From the NCBI GenBank assembly GCA_040878185.1, contig JBBDMS010000028.1, forward strand, positions 54,547-118,546: a DNA stretch of 64,000 bases, read 5' to 3'. Made by a program: the position numbers and the translations under genes. The first letter of the stretch is position 1. Each line of letters starts with the position of its first letter. A model generated the notes under the pieces. It made no database searches and was not told where the DNA came from. It saw only the letters and a program-made list of their open reading frames with translations. Below, one piece after another: positions 8,512 through 17,998 of this stretch. The DNA comes from JAWXBK01 sp040878185. GTDB taxonomy: Bacteria; Pseudomonadota; Alphaproteobacteria; Dongiales; Dongiaceae.

Positions 8512-8633
8512 CCCTCACCCGGCACTCTCGCTGCGCTCGCGTGGCCATCCTCTCCCAAAGGGAGAGGGTTTTCAGAACGCGTCGCTATTTTCATTCACCC
8601 TCTCCCCTGAAAAGGGGAAGGGAAGGGTGAGGG
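8512..8633. repeat. Nested inverted-repeat element between convergent genes
   Basis: CCCTCACCC at 8512-8520 is the exact complement of GGGTGAGGG at 8625-8633. Inside this outer pair lie the terminator hairpin at 8549-8567 and a second imperfect hairpin, with TCACCCT at 8595-8601 pairing with AGGGTGA at 8624-8630. Pyrimidine/purine blocks of this style are typical of dispersed intergenic palindromes in alphaproteobacteria. It occupies most of the gap between the dehydrogenase and the minus-strand MoeB-like gene. Confidence 0.6.
8549..8573 (+). terminator. Rho-independent terminator after the dehydrogenase gene
   Basis: A perfect 8-base stem, CCTCTCCC at 8549-8556 and GGGAGAGG at 8560-8567, closes an AAA loop and is followed by GTTTTC. 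It lies 58 bases past the dehydrogenase stop and would end that transcript. Confidence 0.75.
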
Positions 8634-8661
8634 GTTCTTCCGGCGAAATGAATCCGGCCCC

Positions 8662-9465
8662 TCACGCCGCGTGCACGGCGAGGTCGCGGATTGTCGCCTG
8701 CGGCCCGCAGAGCGCGCAGTCGGGTGCGCGGCGCAACGCGATTTCGGTGAAGCGCGCCTCCATCGCATCGTAGAGCAGCAGCCGGCCCGAGAGGCCGCGG
8801 CCGAGGCCGAGCAATTCCTTGATCACTTCGGTCGCCTGCAGCGTGCCCATGACGCCGGCCAGCGCGCCGATGATCCCCGCCTCCTCGCAGCGCGGCACGA
8901 GATCCTCGCCCGGCCGGTCGGGAAACAGGCAGCGATAGCAGGGATGCGGCGATCCCAGATGCGATTTGAAGGTCGAAAGCTGCGCCTCGAAGCGAAAGAG
9001 CGAGGCGGCGACCAGCGTCTTCCCGGCCAGGTGACAGGCATCGTTGAGCAGATAGCGCGTCGCGAAATTGTCGCTGCCGTCGGCGACGATGTCGTAGCGC
9101 CCGATCAGTTCCGCGGCGTTCGCCGCGGTGAGGCGCAGGCGATGCGGTTCGATGCGGATCTCGGGATTGATACGCCGCCCGCCGTCGAGCGCGCTCTCGA
9201 CCTTGGGTCGACCGACATCCTCGGTCCTGTGGATCACCTGACGCTGCAGATTGGTGAGATCGACGACATCGTCGTCGACGATGCCGATGCGGCCGATTCC
9301 GGCGGCAGCGAGATAGAGCATGAGCGGGGAGCCTAGTCCGCCGGCACCGATGATCAGCGCGCTCGAGGCGAGCAGTTTTGCTTGGCCCTCCTCGCCGACC
9401 TCGTCGAGCACGACATGCCGCGCATAACGCAGCAACTGCTCGTCGCTGAGTTCGGTCGCGGTCAT
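8662..9465 (-). CDS. moeB: HesA/MoeB/ThiF family adenylyltransferase
   Basis: The 267-residue protein is an E1-like enzyme that adenylates the C-terminal Gly-Gly of a sulfur-carrier protein such as MoaD or ThiS. Visible signatures are the nucleotide loop GAGGLGSP, the strand IVDDDVVDLTNLQRQ, the Asp of VADGSDNFATR, and two zinc Cys pairs, CYRC near residue 178 and CALC near 253. There is no rhodanese domain at the C terminus. It is the last gene of the minus-strand run and follows cysK by 26 bases, fitting a role in moving cysteine sulfur into molybdopterin or thiamine. MoeB versus ThiF cannot be settled here. Confidence 0.82.
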   Translation of the reverse strand: MTATELSDEQLLRYARHVVLDEVGEEGQAKLLASSALIIGAGGLGSPLMLYLAAAGIGRIGIVDDDVVDLTNLQRQVIHRTEDVGRPKVESALDGGRRINPEIRIEPHRLRLTAANAAELIGRYDIVADGSDNFATRYLLNDACHLAGKTLVAASLFRFEAQLSTFKSHLGSPHPCYRCLFPDRPGEDLVPRCEEAGIIGALAGVMGTLQATEVIKELLGLGRGLSGRLLLYDAMEARFTEIALRRAPDCALCGPQATIRDLAVHAA

Positions 9466-9491
9466 GGCCGGATGGTTCGCCGCCCGCCTTG

Positions 9492-10466
<975 letters not shown>

Positions 10467-10526
10467 GGGTCGGGTCGGCTCTTTCTGCGATCTGCGATGG
10501 TCGGTTGGTTCGCCGGAAACGGAAAT

Positions 10527-10982
10527 TCAGATACTGAAATCGATGCGTGGCAGCGGTTCGCCGGGCACGCCGGAGCGGCGTGCGCGCTCGCAGATTTCCT
10601 CGATGGTAATGGAATCGAGCTCCTGCATCATGCGGTTCTGCATGTCGCGCCAGATCGGCCGCACCACCTGGTTGCCGATCGGCGATCCGCCGTCGTCGGT
10701 CAAAGGATCCGGCATCGCATCGATCTGTCGGACAACGCGCACCAGCTCGCCGACGGTGATGAGGCGGCGTTCGCGCGCGAGCCGATAGCCGCCGCGCGGG
10801 CCGCGCTGGCCGGTCAGGATGCCGTTCTTCACCAGATGCTGCAGCACCTGTTCGAGATAACGTCGGGGAATACCCTGGCGCTCGGAGATTTCGCCCGATT
10901 GCACAGGCCGTTGTCCGCCGTAATAGGCGATGTCGGCGACCGCCTCGATCGCAAACAGCAGGCGCTTCGATAGCCTCAGCAT
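10527..10982 (-). CDS. Rrf2 family transcriptional regulator, CymR-like
   Basis: The 151-residue winged-helix protein starts MLRLSKRLLFAIEAVADIAY and has the recognition segment IPRRYLEQVLQHLVKNGIL and the wing RGPRGGYRLAR, all typical of Rrf2. It contains only one cysteine, near residue 132, so it lacks the three-Cys iron-sulfur site of IscR and RsrR. That favours a CymR-type regulator that senses cysteine status, in line with cysK immediately downstream. Repression of cysK is inferred from position; no operator was identified. Confidence 0.85.
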   Translation of the reverse strand: MLRLSKRLLFAIEAVADIAYYGGQRPVQSGEISERQGIPRRYLEQVLQHLVKNGILTGQRGPRGGYRLARERRLITVGELVRVVRQIDAMPDPLTDDGGSPIGNQVVRPIWRDMQNRMMQELDSITIEEICERARRSGVPGEPLPRIDFSI

Positions 10983-10996
10983 CGTCGCCCTCCTTC

Positions 10997-11470
10997 CTAC
11001 CGTGCCGCGACGCCGGTCGAGCCGTAGCCCCCGTCACCGCGTTCGCTTGCGGGCTGCACCGCATCCTCCGCCCAGGCGATGCGCACGACGGGTGCGACGA
11101 CGAGCTGGGCGATGCGCATTCCGGGTTCGATCCGGAACGCATCCCCGCCATGATTGACGAGCAGAACCTTGATCTCGCCGCGATAGTCGGAATCGATCGT
11201 GCCCGGACTGTTAAGCACGGTGATGCCATGCTTGAGCGCGAGACCCGAGCGCGGTCGAATTTGCGCCTCGTAACCCGCCGGCAATGCCAGCGTGATGCCG
11301 GCCGGCACCAGTGTCCGCGCACCTGGCGCAAGCTCGACCGTCGTCGCGATCGCGGCCATCAGATCGAGCCCGGCGCTGCCGTTTGTCGCATAAGCGGGCA
11401 GCGGCAGATTGCGCCCATGTGCGAGCCGCTCGATCGGCACCGTCACGGGGCGCCCGGCAGCGGCGATCAC
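10997..11470 (-). CDS. dut: Deoxyuridine 5'-triphosphate nucleotidohydrolase
   Basis: The 157-residue homotrimeric dUTPase hydrolyses dUTP to dUMP and pyrophosphate, keeping uracil out of DNA and supplying dUMP for thymidylate. All five family motifs are in order: SAGLDL, RPRSGLALKHG, the uridine-binding NSPGTIDSDYRG, RIAQLVV, and the C-terminal Gly-rich arm RGDGGYGSTG. Its start overlaps the coaBC stop by four bases, so the two are translationally coupled. Confidence 0.95.
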   Translation of the reverse strand: MIAAAGRPVTVPIERLAHGRNLPLPAYATNGSAGLDLMAAIATTVELAPGARTLVPAGITLALPAGYEAQIRPRSGLALKHGITVLNSPGTIDSDYRGEIKVLLVNHGGDAFRIEPGMRIAQLVVAPVVRIAWAEDAVQPASERGDGGYGSTGVAAR

Positions 11471-12705
11471 GAGGCGCCACCGAGGCGGGCAGCAATCCTG
11501 TCGGCGAGACGCTCGGCGACCTCGTCCTTGCTCATCGCCGGCCAGGAATCGACCTTGTCGGCGGTGATCAGATGCACCGTGTTGTTGGGGCCGCCGAACG
11601 TGCCGGTCTCGGGCGAGACGTCGTTGGCGACAATCCAGTCGCAGCCCTTCTTCGTGCGCTTCGCCTGCGCGTTGGCGATCAGGTCGTCGGTCTCGGCGGC
11701 AAAGCCGATCACCAGACGCGGGCGCTGTTTTCCAGCCGTACTCAGCGTCGCAAGAATATCGGGGTTTTCGATGAGCGCGATCGCGGGTGCGCCACCCTCC
11801 TGTTTGCCATCGCCGGTCTTCTTGATCTTGGTGTTGCGCGTGTCGCGCGGCCGCCAGTCGGCGACGGCCGCGGCGCAGACCGCGATATCGACCGGCAGAA
11901 CGTCCTGTGCCGCAGCGAGCATCTGCTGCGCGGTCTCGACGCGGCGTATCTCGACGCCGGCGGGATCGGGTTCGGCGGTCGGACCCGACACCAGCACGGT
12001 CGATGCACCGCGCCGGGCGAGAGCGGCGGCGATCGCGTGGCCCTGCCGGCCCGACGAACGGTTACCGAGAAAGCGCACCGGATCGATCGGTTCAAAGGTC
12101 GGGCCGCTGGTCACGAGGGCGCGGCGGCCGGCCAGCGGGGCGCCGGTCGCGAAGAAATTTTCGATGGCCGCGATGATCTCGGCCGGTTCCGCCATGCGCC
12201 CGAACCCGATCTCGCCGCAGGCGAGATCGCCGGGATTGGGACCGATGCGCGTTATGCCGCGGGCCTCGAGCGTCGCGATATTGGCCTGGGTTGCCGCATG
12301 ACCCCACATCTCGACGTTCATCGCGGGCGCGATCATCACCGGCTTGTCGGTTGCGAGCAGCGCGGTCGTTGCCAGATCGTCGGCCCGGCCCTGCGCCATC
12401 TTCGCCATGATGTCCGCCGAAGCGGGCGCGACGAGCACGAGATCGGCTTCGCGCGAAAGCCGGATGTGACCCATCTCGCTCTCGTCCGTCAGCGAGAACA
12501 GCTCCTGATAGACCCTGTCGCCGGTCAGCGCCGCAACCGACAGCGGGGTTACGAATTCCGCACCGCCGCGCGTGAGGATCGCGCGTACGCTCGCGCCGCG
12601 ATCGCGGAGGCGACGGGTGAGTTCCAGGCTCTTATAGGCGGCAATGCCACCGGAAATGACGAGCAGGATGCGCTTGCCTGCGAGCATCGGGACACGCTCC
12701 GGCAT
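11467..12705 (-). CDS. coaBC: Bifunctional phosphopantothenoylcysteine decarboxylase / phosphopantothenate-cysteine ligase
   Basis: The 412-residue protein performs two consecutive steps of coenzyme A synthesis. The N-terminal flavoprotein half (CoaC) shows ISGGIAAYK, the His-bearing segment near GHIRLSREADLVLVAPASA, and APAMNVEMW with the catalytic Asn. The C-terminal half (CoaB) starts GRRALVTSGPTFEPIDPVR and contains NRSSGRQGHAIA, AAVADWRP and the lysine motif IKKTGDG. The gene sits 67 bases after ubiB and overlaps dut by four bases. Confidence 0.95.
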   Translation of the reverse strand: MPERVPMLAGKRILLVISGGIAAYKSLELTRRLRDRGASVRAILTRGGAEFVTPLSVAALTGDRVYQELFSLTDESEMGHIRLSREADLVLVAPASADIMAKMAQGRADDLATTALLATDKPVMIAPAMNVEMWGHAATQANIATLEARGITRIGPNPGDLACGEIGFGRMAEPAEIIAAIENFFATGAPLAGRRALVTSGPTFEPIDPVRFLGNRSSGRQGHAIAAALARRGASTVLVSGPTAEPDPAGVEIRRVETAQQMLAAAQDVLPVDIAVCAAAVADWRPRDTRNTKIKKTGDGKQEGGAPAIALIENPDILATLSTAGKQRPRLVIGFAAETDDLIANAQAKRTKKGCDWIVANDVSPETGTFGGPNNTVHLITADKVDSWPAMSKDEVAERLADRIAARLGGAS

Positions 12706-12772
12706 TCTACAATTTTACGATGGATTTAACGTAGGCCCGGCCCGGAGGGGTTTCAAGCGGGCGGCGGCGAGA

Positions 12773-14347
12773 TCAGTGAACCAGCATCGCCAGCAGGACG
12801 ATCCCCAGGATCGCCACCAGCCACCAGGGGGCCCCGCCGCGCCGGCCGCCGCCCATTGCCCTGATCGTCTCGGGATGGAGCCTGAGCCCGCCCTCGGCGA
12901 AGCCGGAAAGCGCGGTATCCAGGTGCCGAAGAACCCGCGGCAGCCGCTCGATCAGCCGGCCGGTCTCCGAGAGCGCCTCGCGGAGCCGCGCCTCGGGCCC
13001 GCGATTTTCGCGCATCCAGTCTTCGATCAGCGGCTCGGCCAGCGTCCAGATATTGAGATCGGGGTCGAGCTGGCGGCTCACCCCTTCGGCCATCAGCATG
13101 TTCTTCTGCAACAGGAGCAGCTGCGGCTGCACTTCCATCTCGAAGGTCTGCGCGATCTGGAAGAGCTGGCCGAGTACGCGCGCGAATGAAATGTCGGCGA
13201 GGGGCCGGCCGAAGATCGGTTCGCCGATCGCCCGCAGCGCCTGCGCGAAGGCTTCGGGCGATTTGCTCGCCGACACATAGCCGGCGGCGAAATGAACATC
13301 GGCAAGCCGCTGGTAATCGCGATTCAGCAGGCCGAGCAGCATGTCGGCGAGGTAATAGCGCGTCTGCCGGTCGAGCCGCCCCATGATGCCGAAATCGACC
13401 GCGCCGATCCGCCCGCCTGCATCGACGAACATGTTGCCGGGATGCTGATCGCCGTGAAAATACCCGTCGCGGAAGGCCTGTCTGAAAAAGATGGCGGCGG
13501 CCTTGGCGAGGATGTCGTGCAGGTCGTGGCCGGCGGCGAGCAGGCGCTCGCGATCGTCCATGCGGATGCCGGCGAGGCGCTGCAACGTGAGCACGCGGCG
13601 TGCGGTGCGCTGCCAGTCGACGGCGGGCACGACATAACTGTCGTCGCCCGCGAAATTCCCGGCGAGTTCGTTGGCGCCCGCCGCCTCGATGCGCAGATCC
13701 ATTTCCTGCTGCACGATGATGGCGAAGGTTTCGACGACCGCGATCGGGTGAAAGCGGCGCAACGCGGGTTGCGTTCGTTCGCAGAGTTCGGCCAGCCACT
13801 CCATCAGCGCGATGTCGCGTTCGAATGCGGCCTCGATGCCGGGACGCAGCACCTTGATCGCGACCTCGCGATAGGGAAACGGATCGCTCTCGGGCAGAAG
13901 CGCGAAATGCACCTGTGCGATCGAGGCGGCCGAGACCGGATTGTCGTCGAATTCGGCGAACAGCCGGCCGATCGGCGCGCCCAGTTCGCGTTCGATGGTG
14001 ACGCGCGCCTCGGAGGCGGGAAAGGGCGGCAGCCGGTCCTGAAGCTGCGCGAGGTCGGCGGCGATGCGATCGCCGAGCAGATCGGTGCGGGTCGAAAGCA
14101 TCTGGCCGAACTTGATGAAAACCGGACCGAGCTCGACCAAAGCCGCCGCCAGTTTCTCGCCCGGCCGCGCATCGCCCCGTCCCTCGCCCTCACCACGGCG
14201 GCCGAAGAAGATCCGCACGCCCCGCAGCAGGATGGGCGCGCTGCCCGGTCCGCGCATCAGCTCGAGCAGCGGGCCCAGCGCGTCGTGGCGCGCGAGCGTG
14301 CGCGCGATCGCGGCGAGGCGCAGCAATTGGCGGAGACTGCGGAACAT
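12773..14347 (-). CDS. ubiB: Ubiquinone biosynthesis regulatory kinase-like protein
   Basis: The 524-residue protein belongs to the UbiB/ABC1/ADCK atypical kinase family needed for ubiquinone synthesis. It has the family motif KFGQMLSTRTDLL near residue 78, an Ala-rich nucleotide loop, AIKVLRPGIE, the catalytic HGDQHPGNMF and metal-binding AVDFGIMG. Two hydrophobic segments at the extreme C terminus (WWLVAILGIVLLAMLV) anchor it in the inner membrane. The open frame continues far upstream through ubiE, but the ATG at 14347, 11 bases after the ubiE stop, gives the normal family length. Confidence 0.93.
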   Translation of the reverse strand: MFRSLRQLLRLAAIARTLARHDALGPLLELMRGPGSAPILLRGVRIFFGRRGEGEGRGDARPGEKLAAALVELGPVFIKFGQMLSTRTDLLGDRIAADLAQLQDRLPPFPASEARVTIERELGAPIGRLFAEFDDNPVSAASIAQVHFALLPESDPFPYREVAIKVLRPGIEAAFERDIALMEWLAELCERTQPALRRFHPIAVVETFAIIVQQEMDLRIEAAGANELAGNFAGDDSYVVPAVDWQRTARRVLTLQRLAGIRMDDRERLLAAGHDLHDILAKAAAIFFRQAFRDGYFHGDQHPGNMFVDAGGRIGAVDFGIMGRLDRQTRYYLADMLLGLLNRDYQRLADVHFAAGYVSASKSPEAFAQALRAIGEPIFGRPLADISFARVLGQLFQIAQTFEMEVQPQLLLLQKNMLMAEGVSRQLDPDLNIWTLAEPLIEDWMRENRGPEARLREALSETGRLIERLPRVLRHLDTALSGFAEGGLRLHPETIRAMGGGRRGGAPWWLVAILGIVLLAMLVH

Positions 14348-14358
14348 CGGCGTTCCGG

Positions 14359-15147
14359 TCAGGTCCGCCAGCCGACATGCAAAGCTGCGATGCCGGCGGA
14401 AAGATTGCGGAACGAGACGAGGTCGAAACCGGCATCGCGCATCATCGCGGCCAGCGCCTCCTGTGTCGGAAAGCGGCGGATGCTCTCGACCAGATACTCG
14501 TACGAGGCGCGGTCGCGCGCGCCCCCGGCGCCCAAGGTCGGCAGCATCGAGCGCGAAAAGACATCGTAGAGATCGCGCAAACCCGGCAGCACGACATGGC
14601 TGAATTCGAGGCAGAGAAAGCGCCCGCCCGGCTTCAGCACGCGATGCATCTCGGCGAGCGCGCGCTCGGGATGCGTCACGTTGCGCAGCCCGAACGCGAT
14701 GGTGCAGCCATCCATCGCGGCATTCTCGAAGGGCAGGTTTTCGGCATCGCCCGTCACCCAGTCGATGGCGGTGAGGATGCCGCGATCGATCGCGCGGTCG
14801 CGCCCGACCTCGAGCATCGCCGGCGTCAGATCGCACACCGTCACATGAGCAGCGCGTTCGGTGCGCTCGAGGATGCGAAAGGCGATATCGCCGGTGCCGC
14901 CGGCGACGTCGAGAAAGATCTCGCCTTGTTTCGGCGCGAGCCGGTCGATCATCGCGCGCTTCCACAGACGATGGACGCCGCCCGACATCAGATCGTTCAT
15001 CAGATCGTAGCGCCCGGCGACGCTGTCGAAGACGCCGCGCACCAGTCCCGGCTTCTCGGCCGCATCGACCGGCCGGTCGCCGAACCAGGCCGGTTCGGCG
15101 CGCGTATCGTTGTCGGTCGTGCCGGCTTTTCCGTCGGGTGCGCTCAT
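14359..15147 (-). CDS. ubiE: Ubiquinone/menaquinone C-methyltransferase
   Basis: The 262-residue class I methyltransferase uses S-adenosylmethionine to C-methylate the quinone ring. The SAM loop DVAGGTGDIAFRI, the acidic DLTPAMLEVGR and the family signatures YDLMNDLMSGGVHRLWK and AFGLRNVTHPERAL are all present. It is the first gene of the minus-strand series and is divergent from mutM, with 89 bases between the starts. The ubiE-ubiB-coaBC order is common in alphaproteobacteria. Confidence 0.94.
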   Translation of the reverse strand: MSAPDGKAGTTDNDTRAEPAWFGDRPVDAAEKPGLVRGVFDSVAGRYDLMNDLMSGGVHRLWKRAMIDRLAPKQGEIFLDVAGGTGDIAFRILERTERAAHVTVCDLTPAMLEVGRDRAIDRGILTAIDWVTGDAENLPFENAAMDGCTIAFGLRNVTHPERALAEMHRVLKPGGRFLCLEFSHVVLPGLRDLYDVFSRSMLPTLGAGGARDRASYEYLVESIRRFPTQEALAAMMRDAGFDLVSFRNLSAGIAALHVGWRT

Positions 15148-15236
15148 GCGCGGGACAATAGCGGCCGGGCGCCGGAGCGGCTAGCTTGAGCGCTTCCGCC
15201 GCCTTGATCCCAATTTCAGAGAGCGCCTGAGCGCCG

Positions 15237-16070
15237 ATGCCCGAACTGCCCGAAGTCGAAACCGTTCGCCGCGGCCTTGCGCTCTGTCTCGAAGGCCGCA
15301 CGCTCGCGCGTGTCGTGCAGCGAAGGGCCGATCTGCGCTTTCCGCTTCCGGAGCGGTTCGCCGAACGGCTGCAGGGCCGCCGTGTCGAACAGGTCGGACG
15401 GCGTGCGAAATATCTCGCGATCCGGCTCGACGACGGCATGATCTGGCTCTGCCATCTCGGCATGTCGGGACGCATGCTGATCGGCAGCGGCAAGCCGCCG
15501 GCACCCGAGGCGCACGATCATGTGCTGGTCGAAACCGACGATGGCGGCTGGCTGCGTTTCAACGATGCGCGCCGTTTCGGCATGATGGATCTCTGGCCGG
15601 CCGCCGATCTCGCAACGCACCGGCTGATGCGCGGCCTCGGGCCCGAGCCGCTCGATCCCGAATTCGACGGTCCGGCCCTGGCAAAGCGTCTCAAGGGCAA
15701 GGCGACCTCGATCAAGGCGGCATTGCTCGATCAGCGCGTCGTCGCCGGGCTCGGCAATATCTATGTGTCGGAAGCGCTGCATCATGCCGGGCTCTCGCCG
15801 CGCCGGATCGCGCGCACGGTGCAGGGCGGGCGGGCGGATCGGCTCGCGGTGGCGATCCGCAAGACGCTGGAGGCTGCGATCGAGGCCGGCGGCTCCTCGC
15901 TGCGCGATTATGTGCAGACCTCGGGCGAGCTCGGCTATTTCCAGCATCGCTGGGTCGTCTATGAGCGCGAGGGGAAAAGCTGCCGCCATTGCGGCCGGTC
16001 CTGCCCCGGCATCAAACGCATCGTCCAGGCGGGCCGCTCGACCTACTATTGTCCGCGCCACCAGCGGTGA
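15237..16070 (+). CDS. mutM: Formamidopyrimidine-DNA glycosylase
   Basis: The 277-residue enzyme removes 8-oxoguanine and formamidopyrimidines from DNA and nicks the abasic site. The mature N terminus PELPEVETVRRGL provides the catalytic proline and Glu; the helix-two-turn-helix LLDQRVVAGLGNIY and the C-terminal RIVQAGRSTYYCPRHQR follow. The C-terminal zinc finger is slightly odd: the last ligand, normally Cys in CPxCQ, is His, and an extra Cys lies in GRSCPG. A C3H zinc site could still form. The gene is divergent from ubiE. Confidence 0.95.
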   Translation: MPELPEVETVRRGLALCLEGRTLARVVQRRADLRFPLPERFAERLQGRRVEQVGRRAKYLAIRLDDGMIWLCHLGMSGRMLIGSGKPPAPEAHDHVLVETDDGGWLRFNDARRFGMMDLWPAADLATHRLMRGLGPEPLDPEFDGPALAKRLKGKATSIKAALLDQRVVAGLGNIYVSEALHHAGLSPRRIARTVQGGRADRLAVAIRKTLEAAIEAGGSSLRDYVQTSGELGYFQHRWVVYEREGKSCRHCGRSCPGIKRIVQAGRSTYYCPRHQR

Positions 16071-16084
16071 GCTAGAAACCGGCC

Positions 16085-16501
16085 ATGTCCCCGCTTCTCT
16101 TGATCGGGCGCCCCGCATTGCTCCGTCGCCTCGTTGCCGCGGGATGCCTCGCGCTCGCATTCGCCATCGCCGGTCTTGCGGGCGGACCGGTCCGCGCCGG
16201 CGATTTCGTGCCGGGGATCGAGGATCTGCCTTTGATGGCGGAACTCGAACCGATCGACGGGTCCGGCTTCGCCTTCGATACCGCCTCGGGCCGCCTGGTC
16301 GAGGCCTATGCCGGCGGAACGATCGAGCCCGAAGCGGTGCTCGCCTTCTATGAGAGCACGCTGCCGGCGCTTGGCTGGGAGCCCGCCGCGGAAGCGGCCG
16401 GGGACCAGACCTGGCAGCGCGAGGGCGAGACGCTGGCGATCGAATTCGTCGAGGGCGCCGAGCCGCTCACCGTCCGTTTCCAGCTCGCCCCGCAGGAATA
16501 A
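16085..16501 (+). CDS. Small secreted protein of unknown function
   Basis: The 138-residue product begins with a signal peptide (Arg-rich start, hydrophobic run about residues 17-35, cleavage near VRAGDF). The mature part opens with DFVPGIEDLPLMAELEP and has an acidic, mixed alpha/beta character ending FVEGAEPLTVRFQLAPQE. I recognise no domain. The gene starts 14 bases after mutM and is followed by the enoyl-CoA hydratase 67 bases later, so it may share the mutM transcript. A periplasmic location is expected. Confidence 0.75.
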   Translation: MSPLLLIGRPALLRRLVAAGCLALAFAIAGLAGGPVRAGDFVPGIEDLPLMAELEPIDGSGFAFDTASGRLVEAYAGGTIEPEAVLAFYESTLPALGWEPAAEAAGDQTWQREGETLAIEFVEGAEPLTVRFQLAPQE

Positions 16502-16568
16502 CAACCGAACCATCGCCGCATTGGTCCCGCCGGTTGCGGCCGCGGCCCATAAATTCGAGGGAGCCATC

Positions 16569-17345
16569 ATGGCCTACGAAAATATCATCGTTGAAAAGAA
16601 GGGCCGCGTCGGCGTCGTGCGGCTCAACCGGCCCAAGGCGCTGAATGCGCTGTGCGATGCCCTGATGATCGAGCTCGGCCGCGCGCTCGACGATATGCAG
16701 GATGACGCGGATATCGGCGCGATCGTGCTGACCGGAAACGAGAAGGCATTTGCCGCCGGCGCCGACATCAAGGAGATGAAAGACCGCAGTTTCGTCGACG
16801 TTTATGTCTCGGACTTCATCACGCGGAACTGGGAATGCGTGGCGAAATGCCGCAAGCCGATCGTCGCCGCGGTCGCGGGTTACGCGCTCGGCGGCGGCTG
16901 TGAAGTGGCGATGGCCTGCGACATCGTCGTTGCCGCCGACAACGCCAAATTCGGTCAGCCCGAAATCACGCTCGGCGTTCTGCCCGGTGCTGGCGGGACG
17001 CAGCGCCTCACGCTTGCGATCGGCAAGGCGAAGGCGATGGACATGGTGCTGACCGGTCGCCAGATGGATGCCAACGAGGCCGAACAAGCCGGCCTTGTGT
17101 CCCGCGTGGTGCCGGCGGATGAACTGATGGATACGGCGATGAAGATAGCCGAACGGATTGCCGGCATGTCGACGCCGGTCGTGCTGATGGCCAAGGAGGC
17201 CGTCAACCGGGCCTTCGAGACCTCGCTGGCCGAGGGGTTGCGCTTCGAACGGCGTCTGTTCCACGCGGCATTTGCGACCGAGGACCAAAAGGAAGGCATG
17301 GCCGCCTTTGCCGAGAAGCGCCAGCCGGATTTCAAGGACCGCTAG
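16569..17345 (+). CDS. Enoyl-CoA hydratase
   Basis: The 258-residue crotonase-family enzyme hydrates trans-2-enoyl-CoA in fatty-acid beta-oxidation. The oxyanion-hole segment AFAAGADIKEM and both catalytic glutamates, in GGGCEVAMACD and GQPEITLGVLPGAGG, are present, which supports true hydratase activity. The C-terminal EGLRFERRLFHAAFATEDQ matches short-chain hydratases. The ATG at 16569 is preceded by GAGGGAGCC; the open frame extends upstream only through the secreted-protein gene. Chain-length preference is not visible. Confidence 0.92.
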   Translation: MAYENIIVEKKGRVGVVRLNRPKALNALCDALMIELGRALDDMQDDADIGAIVLTGNEKAFAAGADIKEMKDRSFVDVYVSDFITRNWECVAKCRKPIVAAVAGYALGGGCEVAMACDIVVAADNAKFGQPEITLGVLPGAGGTQRLTLAIGKAKAMDMVLTGRQMDANEAEQAGLVSRVVPADELMDTAMKIAERIAGMSTPVVLMAKEAVNRAFETSLAEGLRFERRLFHAAFATEDQKEGMAAFAEKRQPDFKDR

Positions 17346-17374
17346 GACCGTTTGAGGCTTGTTTCCGGGGCTCC

Positions 17375-17403
17375 TTGACGCTCCGGGCGCCCGGGGATAT
17401 AAC
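17375..17403 (+). promoter_or_regulatory. Sigma-70 type promoter for rpsT
   Basis: TTGACG at 17375-17380 and TATAAC at 17398-17403 are separated by exactly 17 bases. Transcription would start about 30 bases before the rpsT ATG. The spacer contains a G+C-rich palindromic stretch. Confidence 0.75.
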
Positions 17404-17440
17404 CCGCCGCCACATTTTCCGGAACACGAGAGAAGAAACC

Positions 17441-17701
17441 ATGGCGCACCACAAGTCCGCCAAGAAACGCATTCGCCAGACCGCGCGCCGCACCGACGTG
17501 AACGATGCGCGCACGAGCCGCGTCCGCACCTTTGTCAAGAAGGTCGAGACGGCGATTGCCAGCGGCGACAAGACCACTGCCTCGGCGGCGCTGCGCGCAG
17601 CAGAGCCCGAGTTGCAGCGCGGCGTGACGAAAGGCGTCCTGCATCGCAATGCGGCGTCGCGCAAGATTTCGCGACTGTCCAAGCGCATCAAGGCTCTCTA
17701 G
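17441..17701 (+). CDS. rpsT: 30S ribosomal protein S20
   Basis: The 86-residue, strongly basic protein starts MAHHKSAKKRIRQTARR and ends SRLSKRIKAL, as S20 does; it binds 16S rRNA early in 30S assembly. The frame is open upstream to 17375, but those codons overlap the -35/-10 promoter, so the ATG at 17441 after GAGAGAAGAA is the start. Position just upstream of dnaA is common in alphaproteobacteria. Confidence 0.96.
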   Translation: MAHHKSAKKRIRQTARRTDVNDARTSRVRTFVKKVETAIASGDKTTASAALRAAEPELQRGVTKGVLHRNAASRKISRLSKRIKAL

Positions 17702-17876
17702 CCCTTTCCTTCGATTGTTCGTTTCACGCAACGCCTGCATCTCGGCGGTGCTGTGGCATGCGTGCATCGCATCGCCGCGCTTCGCCGTCGGGTGCCGGAT
17801 CGGCTCGTACTCCTTGTTGCGAGTCCCGCAGGTCGTGGTTAGAGTTGGTCTCGCAGTCGACAGGGAGGCATACGCA

Positions 17877-17990
17877 ATGAAGACGCAACTTGGGCGAGGA
17901 GTTGCACTTCAACGCGGTCAGCAAACCGGTCCGCACCGCACGACAACAAAACAAACTGCGCGGGCGCACCGGGTCGACACCGGACGATAA
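17877..17990 (+). CDS. Possible 37-residue basic peptide gene
   Basis: An ATG with a near-perfect ribosome-binding site (AGGGAGG at 17862-17868, eight bases upstream) opens a 37-codon frame ending at 17990. The peptide is rich in Gln, Thr, Arg and His and has a strong positive charge; it has no hydrophobic segment. A weak promoter (TTGCGA at 17817, TTAGAG at 17839) precedes it, and a terminator hairpin starts nine bases after the stop, so the locus looks like a self-contained transcription unit. It could equally be a small RNA. I recognise no homologue. Confidence 0.4.
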   Translation: MKTQLGRGVALQRGQQTGPHRTTTKQTARAHRVDTGR

Positions 17991-17998
17991 AAGTAATT

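Noticed and set aside
14348..15493. 906-residue minus-strand frame joining ubiE region and ubiB
   Set aside because: The added N-terminal part is an out-of-frame reading of ubiE; the ubiB start at 14347 gives the normal length.
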